A DNA stretch of 64,000 nucleotides from Scytalidium lignicola (Eukaryota; Ascomycota; Leotiomycetes). The stretch is taken from NCBI GenBank assembly GCA_002812745.2, contig NCSJ02000108.1, positions 62,001-126,000 on the forward strand, in the 5' to 3' direction. Positions 46,891-59,388 of the stretch are shown in pieces. Both the position numbers and the translations under genes were made by a program. Under the pieces are notes generated by a model, which worked only from the letters and a program-made list of their open reading frames with translations, ran no database searches and was not told the origin of the DNA. Numbering within the stretch: position 1 is the first letter of the stretch; each line of letters begins with the position of its first letter.

Positions 46891-48246
46891 TTACTGTTTC
46901 ATGAGCTCAGACATATCACGCATCCGATAATCCAAAATAGGTGTGTGCCAATCATCCTGCAATAGACCATACGTCTCCTCTTCATTATGAAGAGGTTTCC
47001 TCGGATTGATAGCCCAATAGCCAAAGTCAGCATCGACGGACTTGAGATATCTCAGCAGGTTCTTCCAGTAGTTGGCGTCCCCATTTTCGGGTTGATGAGG
47101 CGCACCGAACTCGCCTATCCAGACAGGAGCAATATCCTCCTCGAGAAGATATGCCCAATTCTCCTTCATAGATTTAGCGAAAGAGGCATAAGACCGCGTG
47201 GCATACATCCCTCCAAGACTTCCCCACCCAGACCAGCTATATACATGCGCAGAGTATACAACACGGTCTGGGATATCAAGCACGATAGGGTGATTTCGTA
47301 CAACAGAAAGATCATTTGAAGATGAGGTTCCTTCAACGATGATAAGCCAATCGGGACGTATCGACAGCAACACATTGCCAGCACGTTCAGCAGCGGAAGC
47401 CCACTGGCTCCAATACATGGTTCCCCAAAGACCACGAACCTCATTGCGCAGGTCGGCGCCGATGACGAGGGAGTTGTTGAAAAAGAACATCATGATTGTT
47501 TCCCAGTTGGCAAGCCATTGAGACTCAGACATGCTGACTCGGCAGACGGGACCCAGATAATCATTACGCCAGGCCGCATCACAAAGATTAGCACCACAAC
47601 ACCAGGTGGCTTGAGTAATATGATTGTTAACGATGACGGCAATGCCAGCATCGGTGAGGCTGTTGACCACAGCGACATAGACGTCCAACGCCCTGGCGCC
47701 AACAAGATCTCCATTAGCGGCGAGTAGATGAGCAGGTATTAAAGGATTGTCCATGACCATTTCATCCGAGTAAGGCAGCCGTACACTATTAAACCCCAGC
47801 TTCTTTATGGTCTTGGAAATATCATCACGATGCTGAAGGTCTAGACCGCCAGGGACGAAGAGGTAATCGCTCGCCCCATACCAGTTAACCGACGACAACT
47901 TGAAACGTCGATTTCTCGCATCGACAATATCCCTCCCATTCGTATGTAGCGGTGGATGCAAGAGAAGATTATTCTCAGACCCTTCGGGGACAAGTAATCG
48001 TTCCGGATGCTGTACTTGAAAGTAGGCAACACCGAGCTGAAGGGAAACTTGGTGTCTGGCGCGGAAGAAGAAGAGAAGAAGGCCGCCAGCGGTGAGAAAG
48101 GAAAGCAGGAGTTTGAGACGATCGAATCTCACCCTCATGGTGATGGGATGTGCGTCGATAAGTATCTTACGACCGAGATAAAGATAGACGACGTCGACAA
48201 CATGATACCGCCCTCTGTCCTCTGCCTTCTCAGCTCTGTACGGCAT
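46891..48246 (-). CDS. Membrane-anchored GH5 glucanase (cellulase-like)
   Basis: Intronless; 451 residues from this ATG, or 415 from the ATG at 48138 (MRVRFDRLKLL), which puts a single hydrophobic anchor (LLLSFLTAGGLLLFFF) near the N-terminus and looks more natural. This would be a type II membrane protein with its catalytic domain outside. GH5 features: VNWYGASDY, GFNSVRLPYS, NNHITQATWCC, the general acid/base Glu in LRNEVRG, VYSAHVYSWSG, and the nucleophile Glu in VWIGEFGAP. It should cleave beta-1,4 or mixed-linkage glucan. It is divergent from a GT2 glycosyltransferase gene with a 941-bp intergenic region, suggesting co-regulation and a joint role in making or trimming a surface glucan. 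Confidence 0.9.
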   Translation of the reverse strand: MPYRAEKAEDRGRYHVVDVVYLYLGRKILIDAHPITMRVRFDRLKLLLSFLTAGGLLLFFFRARHQVSLQLGVAYFQVQHPERLLVPEGSENNLLLHPPLHTNGRDIVDARNRRFKLSSVNWYGASDYLFVPGGLDLQHRDDISKTIKKLGFNSVRLPYSDEMVMDNPLIPAHLLAANGDLVGARALDVYVAVVNSLTDAGIAVIVNNHITQATWCCGANLCDAAWRNDYLGPVCRVSMSESQWLANWETIMMFFFNNSLVIGADLRNEVRGLWGTMYWSQWASAAERAGNVLLSIRPDWLIIVEGTSSSNDLSVVRNHPIVLDIPDRVVYSAHVYSWSGWGSLGGMYATRSYASFAKSMKENWAYLLEEDIAPVWIGEFGAPHQPENGDANYWKNLLRYLKSVDADFGYWAINPRKPLHNEEETYGLLQDDWHTPILDYRMRDMSELMKQ

Positions 48247-49187
48247 CTTCGGCTAGGGCTTATTCGGCGCAGTTGCTGACGCGGTTTTGGAAGGTGAGAG
48301 GAGGCCATGGCTATGGAATAACTCGTAAATAGAATCTACGGATTTAGGCGATCAATAAAAATAAAAATATGAGAGAAAATAAGAAATAAAAGGCTGCNAA
48401 AAAAAAGATATTGGGCATGAAATTGCATGGACGGGGGGATATGTTAGTCACGTGATTAATTTCAGCTGTAAAGAGGTCACATGACCAGCCACAGAGACAA
48501 ACAAGCTTGGTGCAGCATGGTCCGTGCTGCAAGCGATCAGCGGGTGTTTCTGTATCACCCCCTGTTGCAGCCAATCAGATCCCCGCGAGATCCCATCGTC
48601 ATCTGGGACCCTGATCAGCTGCCGTTTGGTGACATTCTTGCACGCCCAAGCGACGATGTTTGTTTCAACGTCGTGGGCACAACCGCTGCTTCTCACTGGC
48701 TGCATGGACTGACACTCTTCTGCTGTGGGATTGTCACTTGTCGCAGTATTAGTACCTCCGCGCGCAAGAGACGTGCGATAACAACCATCCAGGCATATCC
48801 AATCGTCGCGCAATGTGGGCGACTTGGTGGCCCAGAAGAGGACTTGGGCTGCGATGGGGCTGGCCATCGCAGCGGGTTCGGTGAGACGGTGTTGCATCCT
48901 CGAGGGAGGTAAGGATGGGCAAAGAGTCCTGCACCTGATAAAGTTCGGTGCCACACTTTAATTCACGGCAATGCATTATCCCTGGATGGAGCTTAGGACC
49001 CGATCTTGCAGCTACCAAAGGTCTAAGGTGGGAGCTCTCTTATATTTTTTTCTCTCTTTGGCTTCTGATTTTGAGAAGCTTTATTATATTTCCACTATTT
49101 GCAGCCTCTTTTTTCCTCTGCTCTTTCTAAGCCTTGCGACGTATTTTGCGTCTCTTATTGAACTTCTCTTATTCTAGTGGCCTAGAT
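48247..49187. promoter_or_regulatory. Shared divergent promoter of GH5 and GT2 genes
   Basis: 941 bp, richer in GC than neighbouring spacers and open in several frames on both strands by chance. Contains a CACGTG E-box-like site at about 48450 and an N beside an A run at 48398. No separate gene is supported. Confidence 0.45.
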
Positions 49188-51253
49188 ATGTTTCACTCAC
49201 CAACTCCCTCCTGGTTCACCCAAAGAGTGACGAGCTTTGCACTGGCCCTGCTAGCAGTCCTGTGTTATTTCGCACTATGGCACGACAGCCCCCTCAAGCA
49301 CCATGGAGATGGCCGCGATTCCAATCCAGCAGCTCATCTCACCCCAGCACAGCTTATATTCGTGTGTTACGATTTATTCGTCCACGTTCTAGCCTCATTC
49401 TTTCCCCTGAGATTATGCTGGTCGACCTGGACCTTAACCCAGAGACTGAAAGCAGCTCTTGCTCGTTCCCGAACAAGCTTTAAATCGGGCTCCAAGGGCG
49501 GTTCAATTGTTCGTTACAAGACCTTTTCCTCAGAGTTCGGCTATGAGAGTGGAATGTCCTCCGATTCGGATGATTCTGAGCTTGTTTACTCTACTGAGAC
49601 TGGTAAGCTTTACAACCAATTGATTCTTCACGCAATCATCATTCCAAACTACAAGGAGGGAATGGACACCCTACGGGAAACACTAGAGGTCCTAGCACAC
49701 CATGCGAGAGCCAGGACGTGTTACGATGTGAGTCGCTGCCCCCAATCCTAGTAGTCTAGGTAGTGAAGAAATCTATCTTCCAATGGAACTGATAGCTCTC
49801 GCTGTTGTACAGATTTACCTCGCAATGGAATTGGGCGAGGTTGATTCAGCCGCTAAAGGCGCTCTCCTTATGAAAGAATTTGCTGATTATTTCCGAACAA
49901 TTGACTGCACACTTCACCCAAGAGGCATTCCTGGTGAAGCCCAAGGGAAGAGCAGCAATCTTCGCTGGGCTGCGAAATATGCTAGCAGCAGGTATCACGA
50001 TGAAATCAAGAGAAATGTAATTGTCACAGTTGTCGATGGTATGTCACCTGATCCTCTTTAGTCTTTTGTATCTATACCCTCTATTTTCAATTCTTCGTAG
50101 TAATTACTAGCTATAATTACAGCTAACACCGGCTCTGTACAGCTGACAGCCATCTCTCATCAAACTACTTTACTCTCCTATCAAGCATGCACCTTGACTA
50201 CCCAGTTACAGCCGCCACAACAATCTACGTACCTCCAATAATATTTGATCGCAACGCCCACCTCGTCCCAACCGTAGTCCGCGTAGCAGACATATTCTGG
50301 TGTGGTGCCGGTCTCTCCTGCCACTATGTAAGCTCCTCAGTGTGTCCGCCAACTTCAGTTTACTCCTTGTCCATGTCCCTTGTAGATCGTGTAGGCGGCT
50401 GGGATGCCGGCGATGAGGCTATCGGAGAGGATATGCATATGTACCTTAAGTGCTTTTTTGCACTGAATGGCAATTTGAATACCAGGACTATATTGAGCCC
50501 AGCAAGTCAGACGAATGTGCATAGCGATGGGAAAGGTGTGAGAGGCTTTATGAAGGATTGTAATGCTCGGTATAGGCAGGCTTTGAGGCATATGTGGGGA
50601 AGTTTAGATAGCGGATATGCTACTCATGGAGTACTACGCATGCTAACTGGCAGCTGGAAAGATAACTCGACGGAAAGGTGCGCTCCTTCTGTCTTTTACC
50701 TTTTCCTCAATTTCTTCCAAATCTTCTTCTTCCCTCCACTAACACCCACCAAAGACCCAACTTGTCCAACACCCTTATCCTCTTCTACCGCCTCTACGAG
50801 GCCCACTTTCTCCCAGTCCATATCGCCCTTCTCCTCCTAACCTCAAGCATTTACACCCTCATCGTCCCACCACCCATCATCCCGCCCCTCCTCCTCTACA
50901 CCCTCTCTTTCACAAACACCATTCGTCTCGTCACCCTCTTCGTCCTAACCTTCTTCATCACAATCTACGGCCGCTACCACGTTCTCTGTGTCTCATCCCG
51001 CTACCAAGAAATGCACCAAGTGGGTATCGCAGACGGCATGAAAGAAAGTGCCGGATTCAGTTATCGCAAGTTCTGGGGCTGGAGAGGAAATTGGACTGAT
51101 TACACCGTTTTCCCGATCGCGGGGACTGTGTTTGGGAGCGTGCCTGCGCTAGTGGCACTCTGTTGCCATTTCTGGACGCTGAGGTTGGTTTATAAGGTTT
51201 CTAAGAAGCCGGCGAGGGGTGGTGGAGTTAGAAGTGACGTGGAGAGTGTGTAA
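49188..51253 (+). CDS. Membrane glycosyltransferase family 2 (processive glycan synthase-like)
   Basis: Polytopic GT2 enzyme of 599 residues in four exons: 49188-49727, 49813-50038, 50143-50677 and 50755-51253. Two N-terminal hydrophobic segments precede the catalytic domain, which starts at AIIIPNYKEG; Asp in VVDAD-SHLSSNYF, the acidic GEDMHMYLKC and ARYRQALRHMWG (a QxxRW-like position) follow. Three or more C-terminal membrane segments (IALLLLTSSIYTLIV, TLFVLTFFITIYGRY, IAGTVFGSVPALVAL) close the protein. It resembles a small group of fungal cellulose-synthase-like GT2 proteins; product unknown. The divergent GH5 gene next door supports a beta-glucan role, as endoglucanases accompany bacterial cellulose synthases. 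The start is the first ATG in the frame. Confidence 0.85.
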
Positions 51254-52408
51254 GGGTGGAGCTTTTGAATGTGGTGGGTGGGTATAGTTTGAGGCAGAGA
51301 TTTGATTCGTTGGTGTTGTGGGCATTGTTGACATCGTGATGCTCTTTTAATTCCCCCTATCGCATTTGGAATGTTCTGAGTTTGGTTTTAATGGTTCCGT
51401 TAGGGGGTTGTGTTTTGCCGTTTGACAGATCATTTTCATTGGTTAGAGCTTGAGGTTTAGATCTCGTCGCAATACTAACATGGAGACAGAATAATGTTAA
51501 TATAGGTTAGCAATAGTCAGTTAGTGAGATAGCATAAATATATGAGCAAGCTTAATAGACTACTCTGCCTTCGCAACGAGCCTTTAAGTGATTAAGAAGT
51601 GAGGTTGGGTTTAAGTTTGAGTCCAAGATTGCGTTTGCATTTGGCTTCCGGCACTTCCGGACAACGCGGGACGCACGTGGGATCTGATGTCATTCCACTC
51701 CTGGAGATCTGAGATCTCAGAACTAAATATTTTAGGACACGTGTAATGTTGGCACCATTCGCCATTTAGGGTTTGACATCAAATTGGTGGGTTTAAGGTG
51801 GTGGTAGATAATGCAGTTTAAATGGTGGAATTCTACAGCTGGAACTTCTCGACAATGCAAGTGTAGAATATTATGAATCGAATAGATTGAATATTTTACT
51901 TTGCATCCTATACCATGGTTTGCTTTGGGATAACTGTTTGAGTTAATCCATTTGCGCTTTCACTTGTTTAGTCTATAATCACTGTATAGCGCCGTATAGA
52001 TGTTACTAGAATCATGGCACGTAGATATAAAACTCCAAGATCTAATAAAATATTTTTGCCTAGAGCTACAGCACATGACTCTCATAACTAGCATCAGGTA
52101 TTATAAACCCATACAACGCAGTTTACCCAATTAAAACTGCTTGTTCGTGCAAACAAATACGAGCCTCCATCCATATGAAGCTGTCATAATATGTTAATAC
52201 CAAAGAGGAAGTCGACAACCATCACACAGTCAGGTTAACATCTAGTAGTAGGGTTCCCCGATAAAAGTTTAAGTCACATTTCTTGTAATCGTACTACCTT
52301 CTGGTTAATTAAATGGCTTTAAGCACCTTTACAAGTCTAGTTAACTAATTATAATTGGTTCTAGATATGTTAAGAGCACTAAAAGGGAACTGTTTAAGTT
52401 TCTTTTAT
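51254..52408. other. Intergenic between convergent genes
   Basis: About 1.15 kb; a small palindromic patch ggagatctgagatctcag at 51703. No gene. Confidence 0.4.
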
Positions 52409-54092
52409 CTATTGAATCTTAACTTCTACTCTACCACTACTGGATTTAGCTTCATCTTGTAGATATTTCTCCCAAACGTTTTCAATATCATTGTGGTATA
52501 TCCAGGGTAATGCACCCTCACCACCAAAGGATGCTATCCTAGTTTTCAAAGAAGTTTCGAAGCTCATATCTGGATTCACTCGTTTAGCCTCCTGTATCCT
52601 TCGCTTTTGCCCATCGAGGTATTGGTACCTGAATTATTGTTTAGCAAGGTGGTAAATTCAACGTATTTCTTGTTAAATACTAACATTCTAAGATAATACG
52701 GTGACCTAATTGTGTCAAATATATCAAGGGCCTTTACTATTGATTCGGGAGAAGAGCCTGTGTGTTCGATCGCTCGAGCTAATATCCAACCATCTTCTAA
52801 GGCGAATGCAGCTCCTGAGCCAAAGGCCCCTTAGAGAATACGTAAGTATACATTAGCCCATCAGTATTGCGTCGAAAAGGATCATACCTGAGAGAGGGTG
52901 GCTTGCATCGCCTAACAATACAACCTTACCCCAGCCAGAGAGCGTCTCCAATCTTGGACCCGCGAATGCAGAGAATTCCTTCCATAGTCCTTCTGGAACT
53001 TGCGCTAACGCCTCTCGAACTCTTGGGTCATAATCCTATTGTCTATGTCAGTCAGGGGAATTATATCGTTATAAAAACTTCTTTATAAAAAAGTTTAGCT
53101 CACCCGGAAATGAGACTCGACTCTTTCATTGGTCGCGGGGATTCCCCAGCTAAATCTTTTGCCTGTCGCTGTTTCTGGATCAATAACATTCCTTGCTGCG
53201 ATCTCGAACATTCTCTCTCCGTCACCGAGTTCCTCTGGATCATCAACCTTCGAGAAATAGACGTGACCAGCAGGTCCATGCCACCATGCGGTGGAGACAG
53301 TAAGATCAGGGAGATGTGCGACTGTAGTTTCTGGTATGATAACTCGCCAGATTGTCGTGCCTAAAAGTAGCAGGTTTCAGCACTTAAGAAGAGACCTACT
53401 AACACCTCGAGCTGAACACCGACCTGTAAATTTAATCTTGTGATCAGGAAAGATACTATCTCTAACCACCTAAAGACTCATTAGAAAATAAACTCCATGC
53501 CGATAACTTCGCGAGACCCTTACCGAGCGAATACCATCTGCTCCTACGACTAGATCTGCGGTACTCTCAGTCCCATCCTGAAAGGTGAGTCGTACTCCTC
53601 CTTGTTTTAGATCTTCTAGAGCCACGAGACGTTTGTTTAGTCGGATGATACCGGGAGGAACTCTTGAGATTAGCGCGGATTGAAGGCGGGTTCTTCTCAC
53701 CCGTCTGGGCTGATATTCGGTAGCAAGTGAAGAAGGGCCTGTGGAACTAAGCACTTCTCCTTTTAATCCATTTCTATTATCCAATTAGATTCATTCAATT
53801 GCAGTGTATTGGAATAAAAATAGGAGTGGGTAATAGCCCACCGCTGGAGGACTAATGTCTTTAAGTGACCTTTCACTTGCTCAGCAGCACCTAACAAGCC
53901 GAGAACTTTCCAGCAATTGTATCCTATGCGAATACCCGCACCAATCTCCCTAAGCTCCTTGGCTTGTTCGAAAAGAGAAACCTCAATGTTAGGGAGGCTT
54001 GATAACGTAATGGCAGCACCAAGTCCGGCAGGACCGCCACCACAGATGGCGACTCTTAGAGTCTTGGATTCAAATGGAACTTGGCTACCCAT
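52409..54092 (-). CDS. FAD-dependent aromatic monooxygenase (salicylate hydroxylase-like)
   Basis: Group A flavoprotein hydroxylase of 438 residues in seven exons: 53842-54092, 53524-53773, 53424-53469, 53104-53360, 52888-53035, 52685-52829 and 52409-52628. Features in order: Rossmann motif VAICGGGPAGLGAA (about 14-27), second FAD-contact segment in DLVVGADGIRS, and GDASHPLSG with GAFGSGAAFALEDGW, the classic C-terminal FAD motif. It should hydroxylate an aromatic acid or similar ring using NAD(P)H and oxygen. All six junctions keep the frame. One donor (GTGGGC) is weak. It is upstream of, and co-oriented with, a class II aldolase, which suggests a degradation pathway. Confidence 0.9.
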
Positions 54093-55330
54093 ATTTGCTA
54101 TCTCTGGAATTACGGATAAACTGCAAATCCTTCAAATAAAACAGACTTAAAATTGGATATATATGTGTATAATTATAAGGGACAGTAGAGATAAGGAGTG
54201 CGTGGAGTTCGCAAGGTATAATGACGATGACGTGCTTTTGACACTTTATCGCGCCGTAAATAACACCGCTGGCTTAGCATTATTATTCAACTGCCTACAA
54301 CAACTTCCTTGTTGGTTTATAACTGATATGATAAGGCTCACTAATCGTTTGGTTACATTGACTAGAAACGACCTGATGCATAGCAAGCCAGAAAAATGTA
54401 CCTACTAGTGCTATCATTCGTGTTGCAGCGAGGAGCCTAATTAAGAATTCGCACCTCGCTATAACTCAAGTCTCAAAGACATGCTGTTGACTGGAAACGC
54501 AGGAACACAGAACCACTATTGTATTGATTGCTTAAGGAGTCTACAACTACAGCAGATTCTATATATATACAGAGAGTTACGGCCGTAAAACCGTTATGGT
54601 CAACAGTTACGGTCGTACAGGCACCCTACGGGTGCCTATAGTTGCCTACAGTGGTAGCCTACCGTAAACCCTATCCGTAAGCCCTAGCATAGGCAACCGT
54701 AAGAACGCTGTGAAGTGGCATCCGTAAACTCCAAATATTGCAACACATGCTCCGCTGAAATAAATAGCAGTGTGCATATGCGATTAGGCCTCTTCTTAAA
54801 CTGCGACTACTTACTGTTATATCTCTTTATTATCAGCATATAAAAGTTTTGCATCTTGTCTACCTAATAATTTATCCTATATCCTAATTACCCAAGCCTT
54901 TCATAGCTCCTATCAAACTCATATCTAAATACTCCAGGAAATAAATTTTGGCTAGTAAGTTCTTCAGTAGATAGATAGATTAGGACCATCATAGTAAAGA
55001 AAAGAGTCTACATCATGCCAAAGTAAGACCCACGACTTCAACATTGATCACAACCTTGAACAAGGTTGGACAAAGCCCTTCAGGCTCAGTCATTGTGAAT
55101 GCTCATAGAGTAGCAGCTAATCACCATCATAAATTCTTGAGAATTATCACTCTCCACTATTACACATTATTATCCTTCTTTATTTACTTTTCTTTTCGTA
55201 TTCATTAGTGTTAATTTCTCAAAAATTCTAGGATAAGTTCAAATAATCCTCATAGTACTGCAGCCCTGGCAAAAAGAAAGAGTAGTATGATTGCTAGGTT
55301 GGAGCGTTATTTGGAGTTTTAAAAGGAAAC
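54093..55330. other. Intergenic with palindromic repeat cluster
   Basis: About 1.2 kb. The stretch 54560-54730 contains nested inverted repeats described separately; no gene. Confidence 0.45.
54575..54725. repeat. Second cluster of GC palindromes
   Basis: Includes gttacggccgtaa, caggcaccctacgggtgcct, tagcctaccgtaa, and repeated ccgtaa/gttacgg units on both strands. Shares ggtagcctaccgt with the cluster at 43303. Confidence 0.6.
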
Positions 55331-56330
55331 TCAGCCTCGGTTCACATATAATCCTGCTGCCTCCACCTCTCTCAACCACAATTTCCACGGTCTCATAGCT
55401 GACCACTTTGTCATCTCCATCGCAGCGTTCGCCTCTTCTTCACTGAGGTAATGGATTGGCTCCGCGGGCTCCTGCCCCTGAGCCAACTCTGATCTCCATG
55501 CAGCCCGCGTCAAAAGGGCAGTAGTCTGTATTGTTGCGTTGTTTTGGGTATATATTGCTCGCAAAACACAGTCTTGTATTGTGGGCCCTACCACAGTCAT
55601 ACCATGCCCTCGCATCAGGACGACACTTTGATCAGGACTAGTTGAGGATGCAGTAGAAAACTTGGAGGCCAGTGCGGCTCCAAGATGTGTGTTACGGACA
55701 AGCATGTCAGGAATATCAACTCCAGGTCGCAAGTGCTTTGCATTGTCATATACCGGGGCCCCAGAAGAGTCTAGAAATCATTCATAGTTAAATCAATTGA
55801 ATATGGAATTAGGAGTGGGTACTGAGACGTTAACTTACGTAGAAAGCCACTCATATGGTAACAAGGCTTTAACGGAACTCCTATGCATCCTTTTAGTAAC
55901 AAATATTTTCTTCATTGTAATCACATACCCGAAATTGTGTATGGCACAACAGCGTCGGAATGGCTGTGAATTACACTATTGACCTCGGGATAACGCTTCA
56001 GTACTTCGCTGTGGATACACCGTTCAGCATATCCTGGGGCTGCATTGGGATCAACAGGTTCCGCATTGTCAACCCAGTACTCGATCAAGTCATTGCGCGA
56101 AGACACAGTGGCAGGCGCCGTGTTCCGGCACATGATGAAGATGCGTGAATCCTTAGGATGTCGTACTGAGATATGACCATAAGCGTCGAGGACTCTGCCC
56201 TAAGATGTTACGAATTGTGATATTGAGAATAATACGGAAATTGACTTTACCGTTGATAGTGGAGAATGTGGCAGCTGGAAATAAAAGTTCGGTACAATTC
56301 CGAAAGACTCGGATCCTTATCCAGCGACAT
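55331..56330 (-). CDS. Class II aldolase/adducin-family protein (AraD/FucA-like)
   Basis: Zinc-dependent lyase or decarboxylase-like protein of 275 residues in four exons: 56251-56330, 55929-56194, 55839-55880 (42 nt) and 55331-55770. Motifs: RVLDAYGHISVRHP, substrate-loop IMCRNTAPA, zinc-binding HSHSDAVVPY (His-x-His) and a third His in MRGHGMTVVG. Fungal members of this subgroup often occur with oxygenases in aromatic and hydroxyacid degradation clusters and several act as decarboxylases of hydroxy-aromatic or hydroxy-ketoacid intermediates. The nearest neighbours (FAD monooxygenase on one side, carrier and flavin monooxygenase on the other) fit this. The acceptor of the first intron was chosen because only GGGCAG at 56195 keeps the frame. 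Confidence 0.88.
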
Positions 56331-56596
56331 CTTTGCTAGGTAGGAGAGAATTTGAACTTGTGGATGTGATGATTAGATGGTATTTGATGGTATCTGACGT
56401 AGGTAGGCAGATAGATTAGTTTTGTCTGTATTACGGGATATTATAAAGAAGATGGTTGTGTATAGCAGACAAGTTCGGAGTTGAGCAACGGAAGAGAAAT
56501 CGGATATCTTCCGTAACCCCGCACAAGCTAGCACAGTTGAAGTAAAGCATCTTTTCATTACATGAGCTATGTCATTTTTGGGATGGCTTTAAATGA

Positions 56597-56785
56597 GGTA
56601 AAGCCAAGGACCATCTACTAGAGCAGCGAGATCACTATTTCAGTGGTCTTGATCCAGATATCAAGACATTACTTAGGCACTCTAAATATACATCAAAGGC
56701 TGTCAACTTTATGCTAGCAACTGGCCTCCTGGACCAGTTTAAACACTACAAACCAGAGCTGTACAGAGAATACGCAACGATGTAA
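56597..56785 (+). other. Open coding-like fragment, unrecognised
   Basis: A frame without ATG at its start encodes about 62 residues ending in PELYREYATM before a TAA. Composition looks protein-coding (DHLLEQRDHYFSGLDPD, AVNFMLATGLLDQF), but no start, splice partner or family was found. It may be the 3' remnant of a decayed gene. Confidence 0.3.
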
Positions 56786-57606
56786 TGCGTAGAGTACACT
56801 TACTTTGTAAAAACAGACACCAAAATAAGGGATGGGCCCTGAGGAGAGCAAAACTGCAATAATGCGCGCAATGTACGATACAGGGAGACGGCCAACTACA
56901 CTACGGAGTTATGGGTGTATGGGGTTGAGTTATTTCGGGTTTCGAGCTTTTGAATTTGTTTCTTATTCTCCTTTCTTTTTAACTGTTGATTCTTTTGCCA
57001 CTGGCAGGATCGTGGAATATTAGTGTAGAAAACCGCGTACTGTAGCTCAAGGTGTCTCTACAGGCCCCAATTTTAGGAACAGCCGAATATAGAGTATGAT
57101 TATNAAAAAAAATTTAAAAAAAGGACCATCTATTTAATAGGTTTTCTGCCGAGTCTACATCTTCCACTCTCCTAACTTACTGTGGACTCTATTAAATATG
57201 ATCTACGTGCGAGAAATATCAAAATCTGTCAATATTGCATAATATTTTACAACTTGGAGCTTGCACTACGATCACTTCTTCACCAATGTACTACACTATT
57301 TATGTGTGAACAATACAATTCAACAACCAAATCAGCAGCTGTATAAATAGGGACAAGTGCCACTCATAATATCGGTATCAAATATCGAGAAAGGATGAAA
57401 TCTGTTGGGATAGACACAATACTAAAATATTACTATTTAGTTGACAAGATTATGCTTATCCATGGTGCTTATACGCCTGCACACTTTTCATCTTCATCCG
57501 CTCTATATATAGAATTGTGTTTGTAAAGAGACTCAATAAATTAGCCTTTAGGTAGGTGAACTAGAGCAAGAAAGATTCTAAAGTTGAACACAAGTCTAAA
57601 CAGGAT
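56786..57606. other. Intergenic
   Basis: About 820 bp AT-rich with an N at 57104. No gene supported. Confidence 0.4.
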
Positions 57607-59388
57607 TCAAACAGTTTGCCCAGTGACTACAACTTCTTTAGAATTTTTTGCAAACCAACTCCCGTAAAACTTCCTCTCTTTGAAAATTTTCACATCATCT
57701 GCTGTATAGATAGTCCCCTCTTTTTCCGCCTTAATTCTAAGTCTCCTAATTCTTCTAACATCCCATTCGACGTTCCTGGTTAACCACCAAGTCCATGCAC
57801 TGGCAAGCCAGCCACAGCCAATTGCAGTAGCACAGATTGCAAAAGGAGTTTTGTAACCGTTATATGCATATCGAGACTGGAAGAGCTGCGGACCAATGAC
57901 TCCACCTACTTGTCCGACGCAAGACTGAAAGGCAAGTGTGAACGCCGTCCCAGTCGTTCCATCAAGGGTTGATGAGCGCCCTAGATAGATATTAATTATT
58001 TATCAACACCTAAATCATCCTATTACTGGGACAGAGATTGACTTACATGCCCAAAAAGGAATGAAATATACCGCGTAGAACATTGATCCAAATACACATG
58101 CGATATACACAACGTATTTGTTGTCGGTAGTTGCCAACATTATGAAAAAGGCTAAAGCTCCCGCACAGATAAACATGATGAAAGCAGGGCGAGTAACATA
58201 TGCCCGCTTCATAAACCAACCAGCAAAAATAATAGCAAGTACCGATGCCGCTGCAGGTGGAATATTAAGTAGTTGGTTTCTAGGGAGTTCAGCGAATCCA
58301 AGAGCGGTTGTTACAGTTGGTAGCTGCCAACTCAAACCGTAACCTCCAAAGTTCAAAAGTATTTGTGACAACATGAAAGCGTAAGTTCGCGGGTTGAGAA
58401 GGGAGGTGATTATCTCAGTCTTGTCGAACGCTGCATCCTCCGTCTTTGGGGCATTTTCCGAGAGCCTTAATTCGAGATATTGTTGTTCCCTTGGAGTTAA
58501 CCATTTGTTTGAACGTGGGGACTTAGGGTAGTCAGGAAGCACAAAAAAAACAACAACTGAGAACAGTATGGTTAAGATACCTTCAAGCAGATAGACCCAC
58601 TGCCAGGCACTCATTCCGCAAAGTCCATTCATGTAAGAAATCCCATAGGCAAGCAATGATCCTACAACCCCAGAACAATTTTGGAAGCCAAACATCCACA
58701 TAATTGGTTTTCCCATTTCGTCGCTGCGGTACCAGCTACAGAGCTGAGCCGCAATTCCAGGAAACATGCCGGCCTCCATCACGCCGAGAAAGAATCGAGC
58801 GGCGTATAGGCCTTCCTTATTCTTGACTGCTGCATGGCAAGCAAGGACGATGCCCCAAGTCAGGATGATACGAAATTGCCAGTTGCGCGGAGTCANTTTT
58901 TTTAAGCATGAGGTTGCTTGGCACTTCAAAAACAATATAGCTGATCTTTTGAATTATGAGCAAAGTTCTACGTTAATTAGGACTTCAATGGTACTTACAA
59001 AATATATTGATTGTACCCAGTTGTACTCATCAGAAGTCATATTAAGTTGATTCAAAATGTTTGAAGGCTGGCCCACTTGGAGAACTTTGACACTGGCCGC
59101 ATTGGTGTAATCAATCTTGGTGATAATTCGTCAGGATGTCACTCCAAAATTATTGCCGAAAATTCTCACATTCTTTATGATGTACATCATCCCAATAAGC
59201 CATAAAAACCTCCAATCCACCTTTCGTCTGATTGCTTTGTCTTCCTCTGCAGTGAAGGATGACAGAAATGCGATGCGTTCGGCTTCAGTGTCGTTGGGCA
59301 CGTCATTGGGTACGCCAGAAGCTTCATCGCCATTAGGGATTTGTACTTCTACCCAGTTCTTCTTGTCGGTTTCTAATCCGAAAAACAT
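57607..59388 (-). CDS. MFS transporter, anion:cation symporter (Dal5/Tna1-type)
   Basis: Twelve-helix carrier of about 535 residues in four exons: 59170-59388, 58999-59115, 58047-58945 and 57607-57980. Junctions give MMYIIKN then IDYTNAASVKVLQ, and ISYIVFEVPSNLMLKK, all typical of the allantoate/nicotinate permease family. Further marks: RFFLGVMEAGMFPG in helix 4-5, MWMFGFQNCSGVVGSLLAYGI, and LPDYPKSPRSNKWLTPRE in the central loop. An N at 58896 next to a T run sits in exon 3; the frame is continuous only if the run with its N counts one base fewer, so this is an assembly artefact rather than a mutation. The family imports carboxylates such as allantoate, ureidosuccinate, nicotinate and phthalate-like acids, matching the catabolic genes around it. 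Confidence 0.88.

Noticed and set aside
48344..49018. Several overlapping ORFs on both strands
   Set aside because: Open in many frames with no domain or conserved composition; lies in the divergent promoter of GH5 and GT2.
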